Shown: positions 24,101-37,600, counted from the first letter of the stretch. The stretch is 64,000 nt of DNA from Brachypodius melanocephalos (GCA_013398615.1 VZSR01002395.1:5182958-5246957), one strand, 5' to 3'. Numbers and translations: made by a program. Notes: generated by a model from the sequence alone, not told the origin.

Positions 24101-27100
24101 GGCAGCCACAGCTCCTCTGTTCCAGAGCCTCACCACCCTGACAGGGAGGAATTCCCTTCCTGAAAAGTTTTCAGACAGAGCCTGATTCTCATGACAGCAG
24201 AACCTCAGGTTCAGGGCTGACTGCATGGCACAGAGGTCCCAGCACAGGTGACTCCTGACCTTCTGTTTTTTCCCCTTCAGCCTTTTCCAAAGATACCAAG
24301 AACTCTTTACAGCTGTTCTGACCTATCTTCTTTCCCATAAATCCAAATATTTCATCCATGCTCATGACTCCAGTTTTTATGCTATTACATACAGAATGTA
24401 TGACAGTAACCATAACCAAGATAGTTGGAATTTCCTCCACAGAGCTGAGCTGGGAGTGAAGACCAACTTCTGAGAACACCAAAGGTGTCAGGACAATCCC
24501 CAGTAACCATCACAAACCATGTGATACAATTAGACAAAGACAATGAAAGCTGAAATAACACATTAAGACCAGCAGTCTGGGACCCATGTCAGAAGGAAAA
24601 ACAGCAAGTTTAATCTCTACAGGCCATCAGATACAAATGCAACAGAAAACTAAGACAAAATAATGTTTTTTAGTCACCCTTCCAATACTAACACATTAAT
24701 ATTGGGGGAAAAAATCTATCAGCAGATATTCACTGCATGAAAATTGAAGTTAAAGTCAGGGTCTCTTCATTTAGAAAACATTCCAGCAACATTTCCTGGA
24801 GTAATCAGTGGAAGTGAGGAGAATAATTAAAAAATCTAAGCCAGGTTTGGAACAACTGGAGTGAGGTGGACAAACACCAAATCTGCCCTTACCTCCCCGA
24901 GGGTCTCACACAGTTTTGTCACTTCAGCATAAGCCTGGGGCAGGACACCATTGTAGTCTGACCTGCAGCTGAATGCATGGAGCAGGTTTTTGGATTCCTG
25001 CAGCAGGACACGCACTGTTGAGGAGTCAAATGGTTTATCTGATGTTTAGACATTGATGTAAGAGGGAGGAAAAAAAAAAGTTAGGACTTAACAGTCTCGG
25101 CAGGCAAATTTAATACTCAAATACCTAGATTAACAGAAGCACATGAGAAGCCTAGGAAAATGGTTCAGAAGCATCAGGTACATCAATCTCAGAGAAACAT
25201 GCATGAGATTGCTCACTCCTTAACCAAGTCCTCCAAATTTATCCTGGGATCTTGCACAAGGATCAACTGGCATGCAACATGGAGGCAAAGGAGGGAAAAG
25301 GATTATTTGCTTTTTAAAAAGAATTCAGAGCCTTTGGTGACCAGTAATACATACAGTCGGTTCTATAATTCAAACCAGAACAGGGAGGCTTTCTGCAAGT
25401 TTACAATTAACATTCTCAGGGACTGTTACCTGCATAAAGGTGTTTAGAAAGACATTCAATGGTTGAAAGCAAATTCCTTGGCACCACATAACCAAAAACA
25501 GCCATCCAGTGTTTTTTGTAACATTTCAGCAGGTTTGCTAAGGTCCATGGTGGCTTCAGATACAGGATCTGGAAGAGAGTATGTTATAAATTCAAAGGCT
25601 GGTTTTCATTTAGACATATTCCTATACATTCCACAACTGCTCTGTTCTTCAAGAATGTAATAATTTGTGACTGCTGATGGAGAATTTCAGTGATTCCTCA
25701 GAAATAAGACCATGTCCAGATTTCAACAAGTTTATCTATTAATAAAGATTTGATTCAGCAGCACCATGGGTTAAACAGTGATGTTCATTCAGAAGCAATG
25801 CACAATCAATCAGTCTCATGATTTGTGGTTACCCATTCCTCAAAAACTCTTAATACTTTTGATTTATCTCAAAACCGAGTTACTTGTGCACAAAAGCCAA
25901 CAGCAACAAGAACAAAAAGAACAACAGTAAACATACCTTTGATTTTCCAGTAGCATTACAAAGTAAACACTGTGACTATTTATAAATGAAGTAAAGTAAG
26001 TGTATTGCAAAAAAACCTTAGAAGTCACTACTATCAAGTGAAACCAGTGTTTGAAGAGATATTAAAAGAAATTAACTAAGTGAATAGAGAAATGATTAAA
26101 AGCTTAGCAACTAATCAGGGCATCTTGGGAAACAACAGTCACCCCATAATTTTGGGGGATTTTTAAAGCCACAGAGGCTTATCTGCAAAAAATTTCAACT
26201 TTTAACAACCCTCCACCAGCTATGGAATCTAAAGCAAAGCATGGACGATTTGAAAATGCCTTGTACATGGTATTTATCTTCTGCAAATAATACTTTTGCA
26301 AGTGTGTTTAGGGGTTCTCATTAGTACCCTTGTCATTCTGTATCTGCACTGGTATCAATTTAGCTGCAAACAATTTTATCCACATCTGTTCTGGCGGGGA
26401 AGAAATGCCTGCAACAAATATTATACAGAACATGATGGAATGATTTCTTGCAGGCTGTATTTACAGTGCAGGGATTTACTTGACTAGAAAAGCTGAAATA
26501 GAATTTTAATGCCACTAATAAAAAGAATTCTGAAACTTCACTCTGAGAAACCAGCAGCCCTGTTACTGTGTCATTAAAATTCTAATAAAATACTGCACAT
26601 GTTGCACACTAGTGGTCAAAGAGGACAATCTTACTATAAAATGAAATATTAGAAGTGAACACTGAGCTGTTCCCTGTCAGTGATATCAGGGACCTGGATG
26701 ACTTGGCACAGGTATCAATAGCAATAAAATACCCAGGACATTCAAACCTCTCAATAACCAAAATATCAAGCAAGATGATGTAAGAAACCACCTCCATCCA
26801 CAGGTTTCCAAATGCAAGTTTCATTTCAGTCTCCAAAATACAAGACAAAGCTTCTCCTAAGTTCCTCTCAAGGTCTGGAAGCACATTTGGGAATTGTGCA
26901 GTAAACCCAGCACTGCCTCTTGTCTTCCCAAAGTCTGGATCTGTCAAACCAATGACACAAAAGGTATTTATTGAAACTGGGTTTATATCTAACTCATGTT
27001 GAGGGTACATGAAGAACTCATCCCCATAAATAAAGACAGACTGCACTTCAGTTTATTTAGTAGATGTGCTACACCTAATTAAGTTTCAGGTATTTCTAGT

Positions 27101-30100
27101 TATACCCACTTGTACTGTGTGAATTTTTAATTAAGAGCTAATAACCAAGAAGGTTAATTTCTCCAGAGCATTACTCATTAGTAATCTTACTCCACATTTC
27201 TTTCTTCCTTAAATAACTTAAACCATATACAGCCAGCAGGGTTATCAGCAAGCACAAGAGGATCACTTCTGAGCTCTGTAAGCTGTACCTGCATCTTTGG
27301 AAAAATGAAAAAATGTCCCTCAGTCCCAAAAAGTTCAGGACACCTTTTAAATTACTCCAAACACAGGAAATTAATGCAGTGTTTTATTCTATAAAATAAA
27401 AATACATCATATTTGAATTTCCTAGAACCCTTAGACAGATGGTTTAATTAATGCCCCGAATTTTCAGAAAACCATTGAAAAAACCTTCCCCAAACAAAAA
27501 AACATTCCTAAAGATTCAAAGCATAGGGAAATTGAAGGTATAGTAGCAACTGTTCTTCCTCCAGCCCACTGATTTTTCCACACTCACAAAGCAGCATATT
27601 CCACAGACTCACCCTGCTTTGGCTGCTCCAGCTCCTCAGAGTTCTGGGGCCTGTTTGTATTCACATTCTGCAGAGCAGTGACCAGATCAGCTTTGCAGAA
27701 TGCCTTCACCTCACTCACAATAGCTTTATTACACAAATTTTTATCATCCCTAGAAAAGAATTAATTGTTGTCAAAAAAGGAATAAAAGCAGCACACTGAA
27801 AAACCTGTATTTGGAAAACTTATTTTGTGAACTTCATTATATATTCTCTTTCTCAAGAAATTAGACGCAGTTCAAAAAATTAAGCTGGAAAACTAAGTAA
27901 AAATGAGAAATATAAAAAGTGTTTCAGGGTCTAGGTTTAAGGAAACAATAGCTATAATTACTACAGCAGTGATGCTAATTGCTATGATCTCAGAAACCAA
28001 ACAAGACAATAATTCTAAGACAGTACTATCGTATTTGATGGCTGAAGTAATTCTCCTTGTTGAGACTCCTTTTAACTATTCTGCTGGCCAAATCATTATC
28101 CCAGATGCCACTCTGAGGTTCTGCTCCAGCAGAACTATTTTAAAAAACCAGGACAAAGTTGCATCCCAGTACATTCTCAAAAATTCCCACTGCTTATACT
28201 GGTAGAGGATAAAGGGATTTTTGGATGAAAAGTGATGCCTTAAGTTTCAGCTTTCAGACTCTGTGCTGCCTAGGGGTGCAGTTCTGAGCCTCCTATTAAG
28301 TGCTAGTAAGCTTTTTTCACAGAGTAGGTAGACAAAACAAATCCTTTTCCTGATGAAGACCAAGGACAACTTTCAGGCCCAAAAGCACAAACAAGGGTGG
28401 CTGAAGGGAGGAACAAGAAGGATGAGACCTCACAACCTGGAGCTGGAATTGGAGAATTAAACCCCAATACACAAATGGACCCGAACTTATAAAAGTGGGA
28501 GACCTCGTGACCATTCGTCCATTTTGTGACCATTCTTTGTCCACTTTGGGTGTAGCCCTGGCCAGGCCCTTGTCCTGCCCAAGGTGTACCCTAAAGGCCT
28601 TTCAATAAATACCTACTTTTATTCTGTCCAGTCTCTGTTTCAGGTCAGGCTTCCCAAGGCATCAAAGGCAGTTCTGAAGTCACCTCCTGTTTTGTGATCA
28701 GTTAAACCTAAAATCACCATCACTACCCTATAAATACTGTGACTGAAATGGCATTTTCAGCAGCCACCTGTGTTAACCTGAAGAACCCAAATGGTGCTCA
28801 GAGTGTTAACCCTACTCATTGAACGAGAGCAGGAACTGATTCTAGCCAAGACCAGAGCAAGTAGAGCCAAGGAGTATTAGTCCTTCAAGCTGGCTTCACC
28901 TGCTTGTATCAAATTCAGAATCAATACCCAGAGGTCAGCTGTTATCCTCACAAACAGGAACAGCAGCACAACAGAAACAGCAGCAAATCCATCCCTAGCT
29001 TTCCTCTTTCTAAGATTAACCCCTTGTTTGCTTCTGCTTGCCTAGCTGGAATAGGGATAAAGCCTCTAACTGGATTTCAATCCTTAATTCACATATTTTT
29101 TTCTACTTTGCAACTTCAGTAATATTTTTTATCAGAAACCAGAATAAAATCTGAGAAATCTATGCTTTAACAAGTTTTAAAATTGAATATTGAGTAAGCT
29201 GAATTCTACTTCAGGCCTCAAGCTCATGAAGGTGATTCCATCTCCAACTGCAGTGGTTTATTATATCCTCCTACTCTAGTTTTTAAGAGGGTGATTGCCC
29301 TTCCAAGAGCTTACTTCAGAAACTCCTCTTTCTTTAAGGCCTGATTTGAAAGCAGTGTGGCAGGAGAGCTAAAGGCACCCAGGAACTCACGTGCAGAGGA
29401 CAACAAGAGCTTGTGGGAAGAGCTTCTGGTACTGCAGGCAGCACTGCAGGACGCGGTCGTCGTTGTTCTCGTCACTCAACCCATCTGCAAAGGCAGGGCA
29501 GACACAGCTGAGGGATGTGGGCACAGCTCAGCCTCACAAACAGCTCAGTGCACTCATGGTGCTCTCTGTAAACTTAACATTCCCCACACAAGGATGCAAG
29601 TGTAAGGTGAAAGTGAGAAACAACTGGTAAAACAATAGATAGTGAAGACATCCATGTGCCACAGCCTTGGATACAAGCTAAAGGCTGCTGTAAGAAATTA
29701 GCTCATTTTAATTAGCAAACAGCAGAGTGAAGAAATCTCCACTCAACTCAGAATTCTAAGGTTGCCACTAGGTGAAGTGCAAGGATGAAGTACCCAGCAC
29801 AAATGGATTGCACATATATTACACATTTTTTCAGAAGCCAGCTGCATGGATTGTCCCCAGAGTTTGGAATCCTGGCTCTTGAGACACTTGTAGATGAACT
29901 GCACTGCAGGGATAGCTTTGTCCCGAACATGCTGCAACATTCTCCCCTTCTTCAAATTGTCCAGCTCTTGTAGGACCACCCAGGGAATTATTAATGCAAG
30001 TCTATCAACTCCTGGAAAGAAAAAAACCCATCACCAATAATCAAAGCTATTTGCAGGAGCAACACAAACTTCTACAAAGAACTTTCAATTCAAGCATCAT

Positions 30101-33100
30101 ATTTATGCAAGTTCACACCTCCTTGTCAATAGTTTTCATATTCCTTGCTCAAGAGCATCTAGCATTAGAAAAACAGCTGAAAAATCTCTTTCTAATCTAA
30201 CCTCAACCTGGCACTACACTGATGACATAACAAAGTGACAGTACTAGGCAAACAAAAGGGAGATGCAATTTTAACCAGCAGAATACTTTGACAACATCAT
30301 AACACATATTTGCAGCAATTATCTTGGCACACACCTGCTGTAAGATGTTGCAGCAAGGTGAAACAGCAGCTGGAATACCAGGCTGCACACACCTCAGTGA
30401 CCACAGTAGCCACTGTGCCAAAATAAGCAGCAAAAAAAAGGCAGCAAGGGCTTGTGTTCATTGCCAACCAGCACTCCTAAACCAGGAACAGGAAGTGTGG
30501 CTATTGGACCCTGGGTTTATTTATAGGTAAGTATGGGCTGAACTTTTAAGCTTTGATATGGAATTTGGAGTAAATCAGAAGTTTAATGATCGTTCTATTG
30601 GTCTACCCATGACAAATACTTCAACTATTTTCTTTCTCATTCACATTACAGAGAACAGAATTTTGAAAAAAATGCATTAATAACCATGTACTTTATAATA
30701 AATAGGGAGAGAATCATCAGCCTTCTCAACATAGTGGGTCTGGTGCAGGACCAGGAACTGGGAGTTGCAGTTTTCTAAAAAGGCATCTCAGTGTATGAAA
30801 GACAACAGCATTCCTAACCTGGGAGAAAAAAATACAGTCTGACACGTTCCTGAAAATCACTCAGGCCCTAAGGAAAGGTATTTTCCAGGTGGCTGGAGTA
30901 ACTGTATTTATCAGCTGAAAGCATCAAAGCACCCTCAGCATTCTGAAAGATTCCAGATATGCCAACCAAGAACTGACATGCACGATCCTAATCCTGCAAA
31001 CATTAAATAACCACCAGCTTCCCAGCATCAGAGGCAGATATCAAAGCCAGGGTCTGCATTCTGAATTCCTGAGGAATTGCTCAGTTCTGCCACTGTTACC
31101 AAGACAGAAACAAAGCACTGACTGACTGCTCAACACTTTTAGACTGTTAGAAAAAGAAACACTAAAACAAGACTAGAAAACAGAGTTATCACTAGTAAGG
31201 GGTTAAATGCTTAAATTATGTTCTCAGAAAGGGTTAAGAATTATTTACTGGTAAGAATTCAAGCATATTCCTGGGAATATCTGCCATGATTCTCTGCAGT
31301 ACATGGGCAATAAGCACAGTAGGTTCTGCTTCCACAGCTGTAGTTTCCCTAGGGTGCAGCTTGTCTGGGTTCACAGAACCAGGCTTTTAAGTGTGTGCCT
31401 TCTGCCTCTGCATGAAACCTGCTGCCTTTTTAAGGAGCCCAGGGCTTAGTTTCCTTCAGGTAGTCTGAAGCTCTTACAGCATCTCTTTCTCTTAAAATGT
31501 CTTACTCAACAGAACATATCTACATACCTGGTATATCCTCAGACTTCAGAGATCTCACAAACTCAAGGTGACTAATCATTATATTTGTGTCAATCACCAC
31601 TAGGATGTTCAGACCAGAACTAAAAGCCCCTAGGGGAAAAGAAGAGAAAAAAGAGAAAACAGCAGAAATAATCAGTTGTGTGCTCCCTACTCAAACCATC
31701 AATAACTGTAACTACTTGTTGCAACCAGAGATCAAAGCAGATCCAATCATGACATACCAGGAGAAAGATTTAAATCCTGTTCTGGAAGATCTGTCTCCAT
31801 GCTTGTAAGTTCTCCACAGGTCTGTACTACAGACAGGACCATCCTCTTCTCCACACGAGCAACGTGCAAGTCTTCCACTATCTGCATCTGCAGTGAGAAT
31901 ATGGGCATGTCTGCAATCCACTGAAAGGAATCCTTTCATAATTATTTCCCAAAAAAGATACTTTTGCATTAAAGCTGTTAAAATTGCCTCAAAATTATGT
32001 CTGAAAAATTTTAAGTCAGTACAGGAAATGTGAATCCATGAGAACTTCTGCATATGCTCCACCAAAGACATCCAAAATATGACCTAGAAAGATTTATGAC
32101 CTTTCTATATGGTATTCAAAAACTTTGCTATATTTTTTTGCTACACAAACTGCGGGCACTTCTTAAAAAATATGTCTCTTCCAACGAAAAAGTTAAGAGG
32201 ATGAAAAATGAGATAGCTGGAGCCTGTTAGCAACTATGAAGACCCTTTGCTGGCACATAGTAACAGAAAGACACTCTTTATCTCAGAAAGTTCATGATTA
32301 GCAGCACTTCAGCAAGTTTGCTTAGTTTTCTAAATAAATGCTCCATATTTGTGTGTAGATCACGAGTCAACAATGCCAAACATAAGGAAAGGTCATGGAA
32401 TTGTCCAGTTAAGACAACTCGGAAGTGTTAAATGAAACCATTACCAACCTCTTGGTCTGTTTCTGTGTTCTGACTGGCTTGAAGGGGTGGAGAGTCTTCA
32501 GAGCTCTGTAGGGAGAATTAAAAACATCACAAACACATGTCCTATTAACAGCACAAAATATCAAGGAACACTGAGGTACAAGGGAGTGCTCCCACGTCAG
32601 GAGTTTTGGAATACAGCCCCACAGTGTTAGACAAGGCCCTCACTCACCTTTGGGACAGGCACAGGCTTTCTGACCTCACCTCCCTGGCAGGAGTCAGATG
32701 TGCATGGGACCTCAACATTCTAGAAACAAGCAGGAACAGAAGAACAACACGTCTTACAGGGCTTTTTAGAGGACACTGGGTATTCCCAAGTGAATAGAGA
32801 ACATATACTACACTTATTAGCATCTATAGTATCATTTTAATAGGGCTTAGATGCATGGCTTTCTTTTATATAAGTAACAGTGGATTACACAGCAAATTCC
32901 AGCTGAACATTAACCCCCTACCTTTTTTTACATTGAAGGTGCTTGACCAGACTGCCCAGATAAGTTGTGGAGCCTCTATCCTTTGTCCTGGGCAATCAGC
33001 TCTGGCTGACCCTGCTTGAGCAAGGGGGCTGGACTGGATGATCTCCAGAGGTGCCTTTCAGGCTCAATGACTCCCCAGCTTTGCATGTAGTAACTCTTAG

Positions 33101-36100
33101 CATACACACAAAATGCTCACACTACCATAACACAAACGGAAATCTCCAAAGATTCTGTGCATTTACACCAGATCAACAGCAAAAACTCCTCATGATCAAG
33201 ATCCAGCTTGTGTTTGGCTCTGCACCTCAACCTGAGCTTAGAAACAAACAGATAAAAGGGAAGTTCTGCAGTACCCATACCAGTTTAGTCCCACATCCAC
33301 CCCAAACTCTCCTGGCATCACTCTGCTAGCAGTGCACTGTCTGGCAGCAAGTTTTCATTGGTTCAGTTTATTCATTCAAAAATGAAATAACCATATCAGC
33401 TCAAAACAAAAAATTGGTTGATTTATACTTAAACTGAAGTATTCCACAGCCCCAGCAGCAAAGCAAAGCCATGGAAGCATCTGTGCAGACACAGTCTCAA
33501 CATACAAGACCTTTACTCTTCTGGTCTGTTTAACATTTAGCTGAGGAACATGGAAACAAGGTTTACATTGGGATCAGAAAAATCCACCTAGTTAGCTATG
33601 AAACCTGGCTGAATTCTGTAAGAAGATATTCTGGTCATATAAACCTGTCTGCCATTAAGAAACCATCCTGAAATATCTGCATAATACAAAGAACAGGGTT
33701 CTCATTACCTGCCTAAAACACAGTGCCGTGGCTTCCAAGTCTCCTTCTTTAGTTCCTGAGCGCTTGGGAGCTTTAGCAGAATCAGAGCTGTGCTTTTTGC
33801 GCTTCCGAGAGTCCCATCGCGGCAGAGTTTCAGATGAGGAGTGTGATGATCTGTGTTTACTCGTGTACCTCTTTTTCACAGCAAAGTCCTTATATCCTTT
33901 TTCTTCCTCTTCTTCTTCCCAGAAGCTAGATAATGCACTTGGCTCCTTACTGACAGGCCTTTCACCATGCCCAGTCCCTGGAGAGCTGTCAGGTGGCTTT
34001 TTAGGAATCTTAACATTCTCACTCCGTTTTTTTGAGCCTTCTGTCTTTTTATGTGGTACCTCATACACAGAGGACTTAAACTTTTCTATCATAGCTTGTT
34101 CTGCTTTTAGCTTGAGTTTAGAGAGTTCAGCTTTCTCTCTCTTTTTCTTCAGTGCCTTGTCCCTCTGAAGTTCAAAGCTGTGCCAGAGCCTCTTTCCTTC
34201 TGTTCCATCAAAGCGACTTCTTTCCTTGCTGGCAGTCACCACATCAGGAGTGCGGGTGGTTTTGCCATGTTTGATTTCTTTGGCTTTAAACTGGATCACT
34301 ATTTTCTTCTGCTTTTCAGTTTGAACTGAAGAACCATCGGGGGTTTTGCTTCTCTTTGGAGATTTTTCCCGGGATCTTCCATCTGCCTCGTGAAAAGCAC
34401 GAGAACTTCGTTGTTGCTTCTTCTCTTGCCCATCTTTTTCTGGTTTGGATCTACAGAAACATTATGAAGCAAGTAATGTAATTTAGCTCAGTTAAGGGAA
34501 AAAAGGAACAAAAAAGGCACCTGCAATTGACTGAGACAGAGCTAAGCATTTATGAGCACCATATTCTTAAATGTGCACTTGAAGCAACAGTTGTCCTTCA
34601 AAATAGTTTGATACTGCATTTTTTGATTTACCTTTCTCCACTGTACAGCCATTTTAGCTTTGAGAAAATAGAGAAAAAGCTTTTCTGCACTCAGTGTTGG
34701 TTTGAGAGACACCCTACACAGTTGAGTTTCTTCTTATCACAAAGATAAGTTTGAACAGCAGTTCAGTGATAAAGGAGGTGTGTCACCTAAAAGGTCAGCT
34801 TGGTTGCACAGTGCCAAAACACACACAGCTTTCAAACTGTTCATTGTGCACTGACTGGGGAACTTGGAAAAGGAACAACGGAGGGGAATACAGTAACATT
34901 CTACAGAAATTGTGAATTATATGGAAAAGTATTAGGAAACTTTCTTATATGAGCAGAGAAAATACTCAGGAATAATATTTACTGTACACTAGGTTTAAAA
35001 TACCCAAAGAAAGACTGGTTAAAACACCATATTTTATTTGGTGAACAGGTCGAAAAAAGTCTTCAGCATTAAATGGTCTGTGATGGTTATATTTTTAAGT
35101 AGCTCTGTTTAATGACAGATTGAGAATTTACCTCTGAAGTTCTGTTTCTCCTTTCAAAGTGTGCTTGTAAGATCTTGTGTCTTCAGAGTTCTGAAAGAAA
35201 AAAAACATTCAGGGGCTTTCAGAGGAAACTGTAATTAAAAAAAACCCTCATAAGACAATGTCACAACTGAGTGGTTTGGCTGCTCAGAGAAGCACTGTCA
35301 AAGGGTGCCAAGGATGTGCATGTAAAGATAAGGGTGCAAAGGTTTTAGCAGCACTTCATGATTTAATCATGGTGCATTTTAATGCTTACAAAGTGAATCA
35401 ACAGTGTCCACTACAGCACAGAACTGAGATGGTCACACTCCTACCATGATCAATTCACAGGCACTCAAGTAAAGCCATGTGTCCCACATGTAGTTTTTAT
35501 ACACCTCTGGGTTATACACTCAGTTTTTCCAAAACCAGGGAAAAGCATAGTGTAGGAAGTTACTACAGAGAACAGTAACACATGGATTATTTTGGATAAG
35601 GAAGCTCTAGACAGTTCATCCTTTCACAAATAATTTGCTTTTTCAATAACTGGGGCATGCTGACTCAGGGAGGCTATTAGGTCACTACTGCAGGGATTTT
35701 TCCTACCTAGAGAGGCCTGAGCTGGTTTACTTCCATGCTAGAGAGCACTTAATGCAAAAATCAAAGAAACCAGGAGAGTCCTAAATTACGGCAGTTCTGA
35801 GAACTTCCACCTGTGGTTGGTTCTGGAGCTGCAGGGCCAATACCAGCAATGCAACAGAAAAAAAAAAACCAGAATGACAGATAATTCCAAAGGCTCCCCT
35901 GGGTCTCCCTGCTGTGCCCAGCAATTGTAAAGCAGTGAAGGAGCTCCCAAAATGCTGTGAAATACAACTTGTGGTTAATCAGAAAATTAGGATATATGAT
36001 CCAAGATACACAACAGCCCAAGAAAACAGCACTGGTTTCAGTAGCAGTATTAAACCAAACTTTCCTCAAACAGAAAGATCCACTAAAATAAAAAACTCTT

Positions 36101-36365
36101 ATTTTCTTACACCCACACTACTCACAGCATCTGAAAAAAAACCCACTTATCTGCTCAACTCAACCTTGCTGCTGTTCTTTATGATCCTGTCTTTAAACTG
36201 GATTCACCCCTCTACCACAAGGCTGCTAAACAATTCATGTTCTCTTGAATGCAGGAGTTGTAATTAAGATGATAAAAGTAGTAATAATTCTGCTCCTACT
36301 TTGTCATCCTGGCCATCCAAACAGACTTCCTTTCCGGCCAGTTTCTTCAGCTTCTTTTTAGACAT
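18137..36365 (-). CDS. SWT1: SWT1 RNA endoribonuclease homologue (PIN domain)
   Basis: The protein is 896 aa (human about 900). Coding exons in transcript order: 36365-36300, 35190-35132, 34450-33709, 32719-32648, 32505-32449, 31920-31758, 31629-31528, 30011-29823, 29484-29391, 27749-27613, 26940-26792, 25568-25430, 25038-24893, 23798-23590, 22690-22562, 20322-20256, 19545-19481, 18242-18137; every junction is GT-AG and in phase. The start MSKKKLKKLAG lies in an exon entered at 36374. The N-terminal third is lysine/serine-rich and disordered, mostly in the 742-nt exon. The PIN domain spans about residues 395-520, and the conserved C-terminal helical region includes ETEMKLAFGNLWME and WTLYNFL. 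Yeast Swt1 cleaves aberrant nuclear mRNP transcripts near pores (family knowledge). Some donors are weak (GTGGTT, GTAGGA, GTAATA). Orthology is secure; the least conserved N-terminal exons are less certain. Confidence 0.93.
22010..22085 (+). mobile_element. CR1 LINE 3'-end fragment
   Basis: A short tail contains ctttaaggtccctaccaact and then attctgggattctgtgatt, the CR1 3' terminus with its ATTCTGTG-like repeat. It is oriented on + in a SWT1 intron, antisense to the gene. No coding remains. Confidence 0.8.
23974..24175 (-). mobile_element. CR1 LINE 3' fragment, minus orientation
   Basis: The stretch reads ggctggaagggaccttaaag..catccagtcccacccctgcc..acaccttccactgtccc, the reverse complement of the CR1 3' region. 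It lies in the SWT1 intron between exons at 23798 and 24893, in the same orientation as SWT1. The element is 5'-truncated with fuzzy outer edges. Confidence 0.85.
27613..31629 (-). other. SWT1: SWT1 exons encoding the PIN nuclease domain
   Basis: Four exons carry the nuclease core. Acidic positions typical of PIN catalysis are all present: D400 in VVIDTN, E436 in VVLQELD, D492/D493 in ENNDDRVL, and D516/D517 in LCTDDKN. IPAVQFI and KLWGQSMQLAS lie between them. These residues would hold the metal ions for single-strand RNA cleavage (PIN family knowledge), so the enzyme looks active. Confidence 0.85.
28233..28664 (+). mobile_element. Solo LTR of an endogenous retrovirus, antisense in a SWT1 intron
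   Basis: A 432-bp block begins TGATGCCTT and ends AAGGCATCA, a perfect 9-bp terminal inverted repeat with the TG..CA ends of retroviral LTRs. Inside, on +, are TATAAAA at 28488-28494 and AATAAA at 28604-28609, in the order expected for U3-R-U5. No internal retroviral genes adjoin it, so it is a solo LTR left by recombination. The flanks share only a short AAG-like duplication (AAAG/AAGG), so the target-site duplication has decayed. It lies between SWT1 exons at 27749 and 29391. The LTR family is not identified. Confidence 0.75.
32941..33062 (+). mobile_element. CR1 LINE 3' fragment
   Basis: The sequence gcttgagcaagggggctggactggatgatctccagaggtgcc is the typical CR1 3' UTR region on +. The fragment is short and lacks the terminal repeat. 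It is antisense in the first third of SWT1, between the 742-nt exon and the next downstream exon. Confidence 0.75.
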
Positions 36366-36657
36366 TTTCAAATCCTATGAAAAAAGCATGTTGTCTTTAT
36401 TACTTGTTTCAAGTTTTTAGGTCCGGATGAGATAAAACTACATAGCAAAAAAATACTTTAATAATCTCCTTTTGTTTTCTCCTTACAGAGCCACAGATCT
36501 CAACAGGGTTATTCACATCCGAGGGAAGGCCAAAGCAGAAAGGACAGCGATTACACCTCCCCCGAGACACCTGTTTTGTACCAGCAAATGAACAGAAACC
36601 AGCATCCTTTAACACTGAGCCGTATAACCACGTTTTAAGACCATGGGACATCGGAAG

Positions 36658-36802
36658 AGGTAGCCCAGGCGGGTGTTGGAATCCCCATCCCTGGAGGCGT
36701 CCAAGGCAGGCCTGGATAAAGCATTCAGTGCTCTGGGCTGGTGACACAGTGGAGATCGGGCTCGGAGTGCTTTTCCAACCCAGCTGAAGCTGTGACTCTC
36801 TA
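36658..36802 (+). mobile_element. CR1 LINE fragment near the SWT1 promoter
   Basis: The stretch includes ggtgttggaatccccatccctggaggcgtccaaggcaggcctggataaagca, matching the CR1 3' segment before the terminal tail on +. It sits in the SWT1 5' intron, a few hundred bases from the shared SWT1/TRMT1L CpG island. Confidence 0.75.
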
Positions 36803-36849
36803 AGGCAGTCCCGATGGTGTTACTGTCACCTTCGGCCCCTCCCGAGGAT

Positions 36850-37600
36850 GGAGGAATTACAGTGATATTCCGCAGCAGCCCCGCCACCCTCCACACAAAC
36901 AGCGCACAGCACCAGGAAGTTCAGGGGAGCTGTGGAAAGCTTCACCCGGAGCTCCCAGATCCCAGACCCGCCAGGGGAGCCCGGGACCGCCTCCGCCCTG
37001 AGGCGCGGGCAGCACCGGGCTCTGAAGGGGGCTGAGGGGCAGCAGCCTCCTGCCTCATTCCCTCCGAGAGGAGAGCCCGGGGGCCTGCAGGGCACCCGGG
37101 GCGCTGCCAGCACAGCTTCCCTTCCCCTCCTTCCATTTCCGTTCCACTCCTCCCTCCTGACAGGACGCCGTGCGCCGCCGCCTCACCCCGCTCGGCGGGC
37201 CCCGCGGCGGCTATCGGGGTCGGTAGGGCGGCTCGGGCCGTGCCCGCCGCGGCTCCTCCCCCGCCGCGGTGCACGCCGGGCCGGCCCGGGCGCGCATGGG
37301 TAGTGTAGGCGGAGCGGGCCGGGCGGGCCGCCCTCAGCGTGCGGGCTCCGCGCCGGGAACATGGCAGCGCTAGAGGCGGCGGAGGCCGCGCTGGGGCTGC
37401 GGCAGGACCATCAGGAGGACGAGGAGAACCACGACCATGACCATGACCATGAAGGAGGCGGCGAGCCGGCGGCGCTAAGTGAGAGCGGGCGGGGATCGGG
37501 CGGGCGCGGGGAGCCGGGCCCTCCGTGCCGGGGCTGAGGGCGGGCGGATGCCATGCGGAGCCCGGGCGGGTTTGAATTTACACCCCGGCCGGGTTTGAAT
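36850..37600. promoter_or_regulatory. Bidirectional CpG-island promoter of SWT1 (-) and TRMT1L (+)
   Basis: A dense GC/CpG block separates the two head-to-head genes. The TRMT1L start codon is at 37361 and a probable SWT1 exon-1 donor is at 37186 on the minus strand. No TATA box is seen. One island therefore very likely drives both transcripts, whose starts should lie within a few hundred bases of each other around 37.2-37.35 kb (inference). Confidence 0.75.
37187..37300 (-). other. SWT1: Probable SWT1 5' noncoding exon 1
   Basis: On the minus strand, GCGGG is followed by GTGAGG (plus 37186-37181), a good donor inside the CpG island. Splicing from here to the acceptor before 36374 would join a short 5'UTR to the ATG exon. 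The right edge (transcription start) cannot be read and 37300 is approximate. Confidence 0.4.

Noticed and set aside
23974..24175. Short open frames within CR1 copies
   Set aside because: All CR1 copies here are 5'-truncated 3'UTR-type fragments, and no endonuclease or reverse-transcriptase motif is visible.
33728..34168. 146-codon open frame on + opposite the large SWT1 exon
   Set aside because: It is the antisense shadow of the conserved, in-phase SWT1 coding exon 34450-33709.
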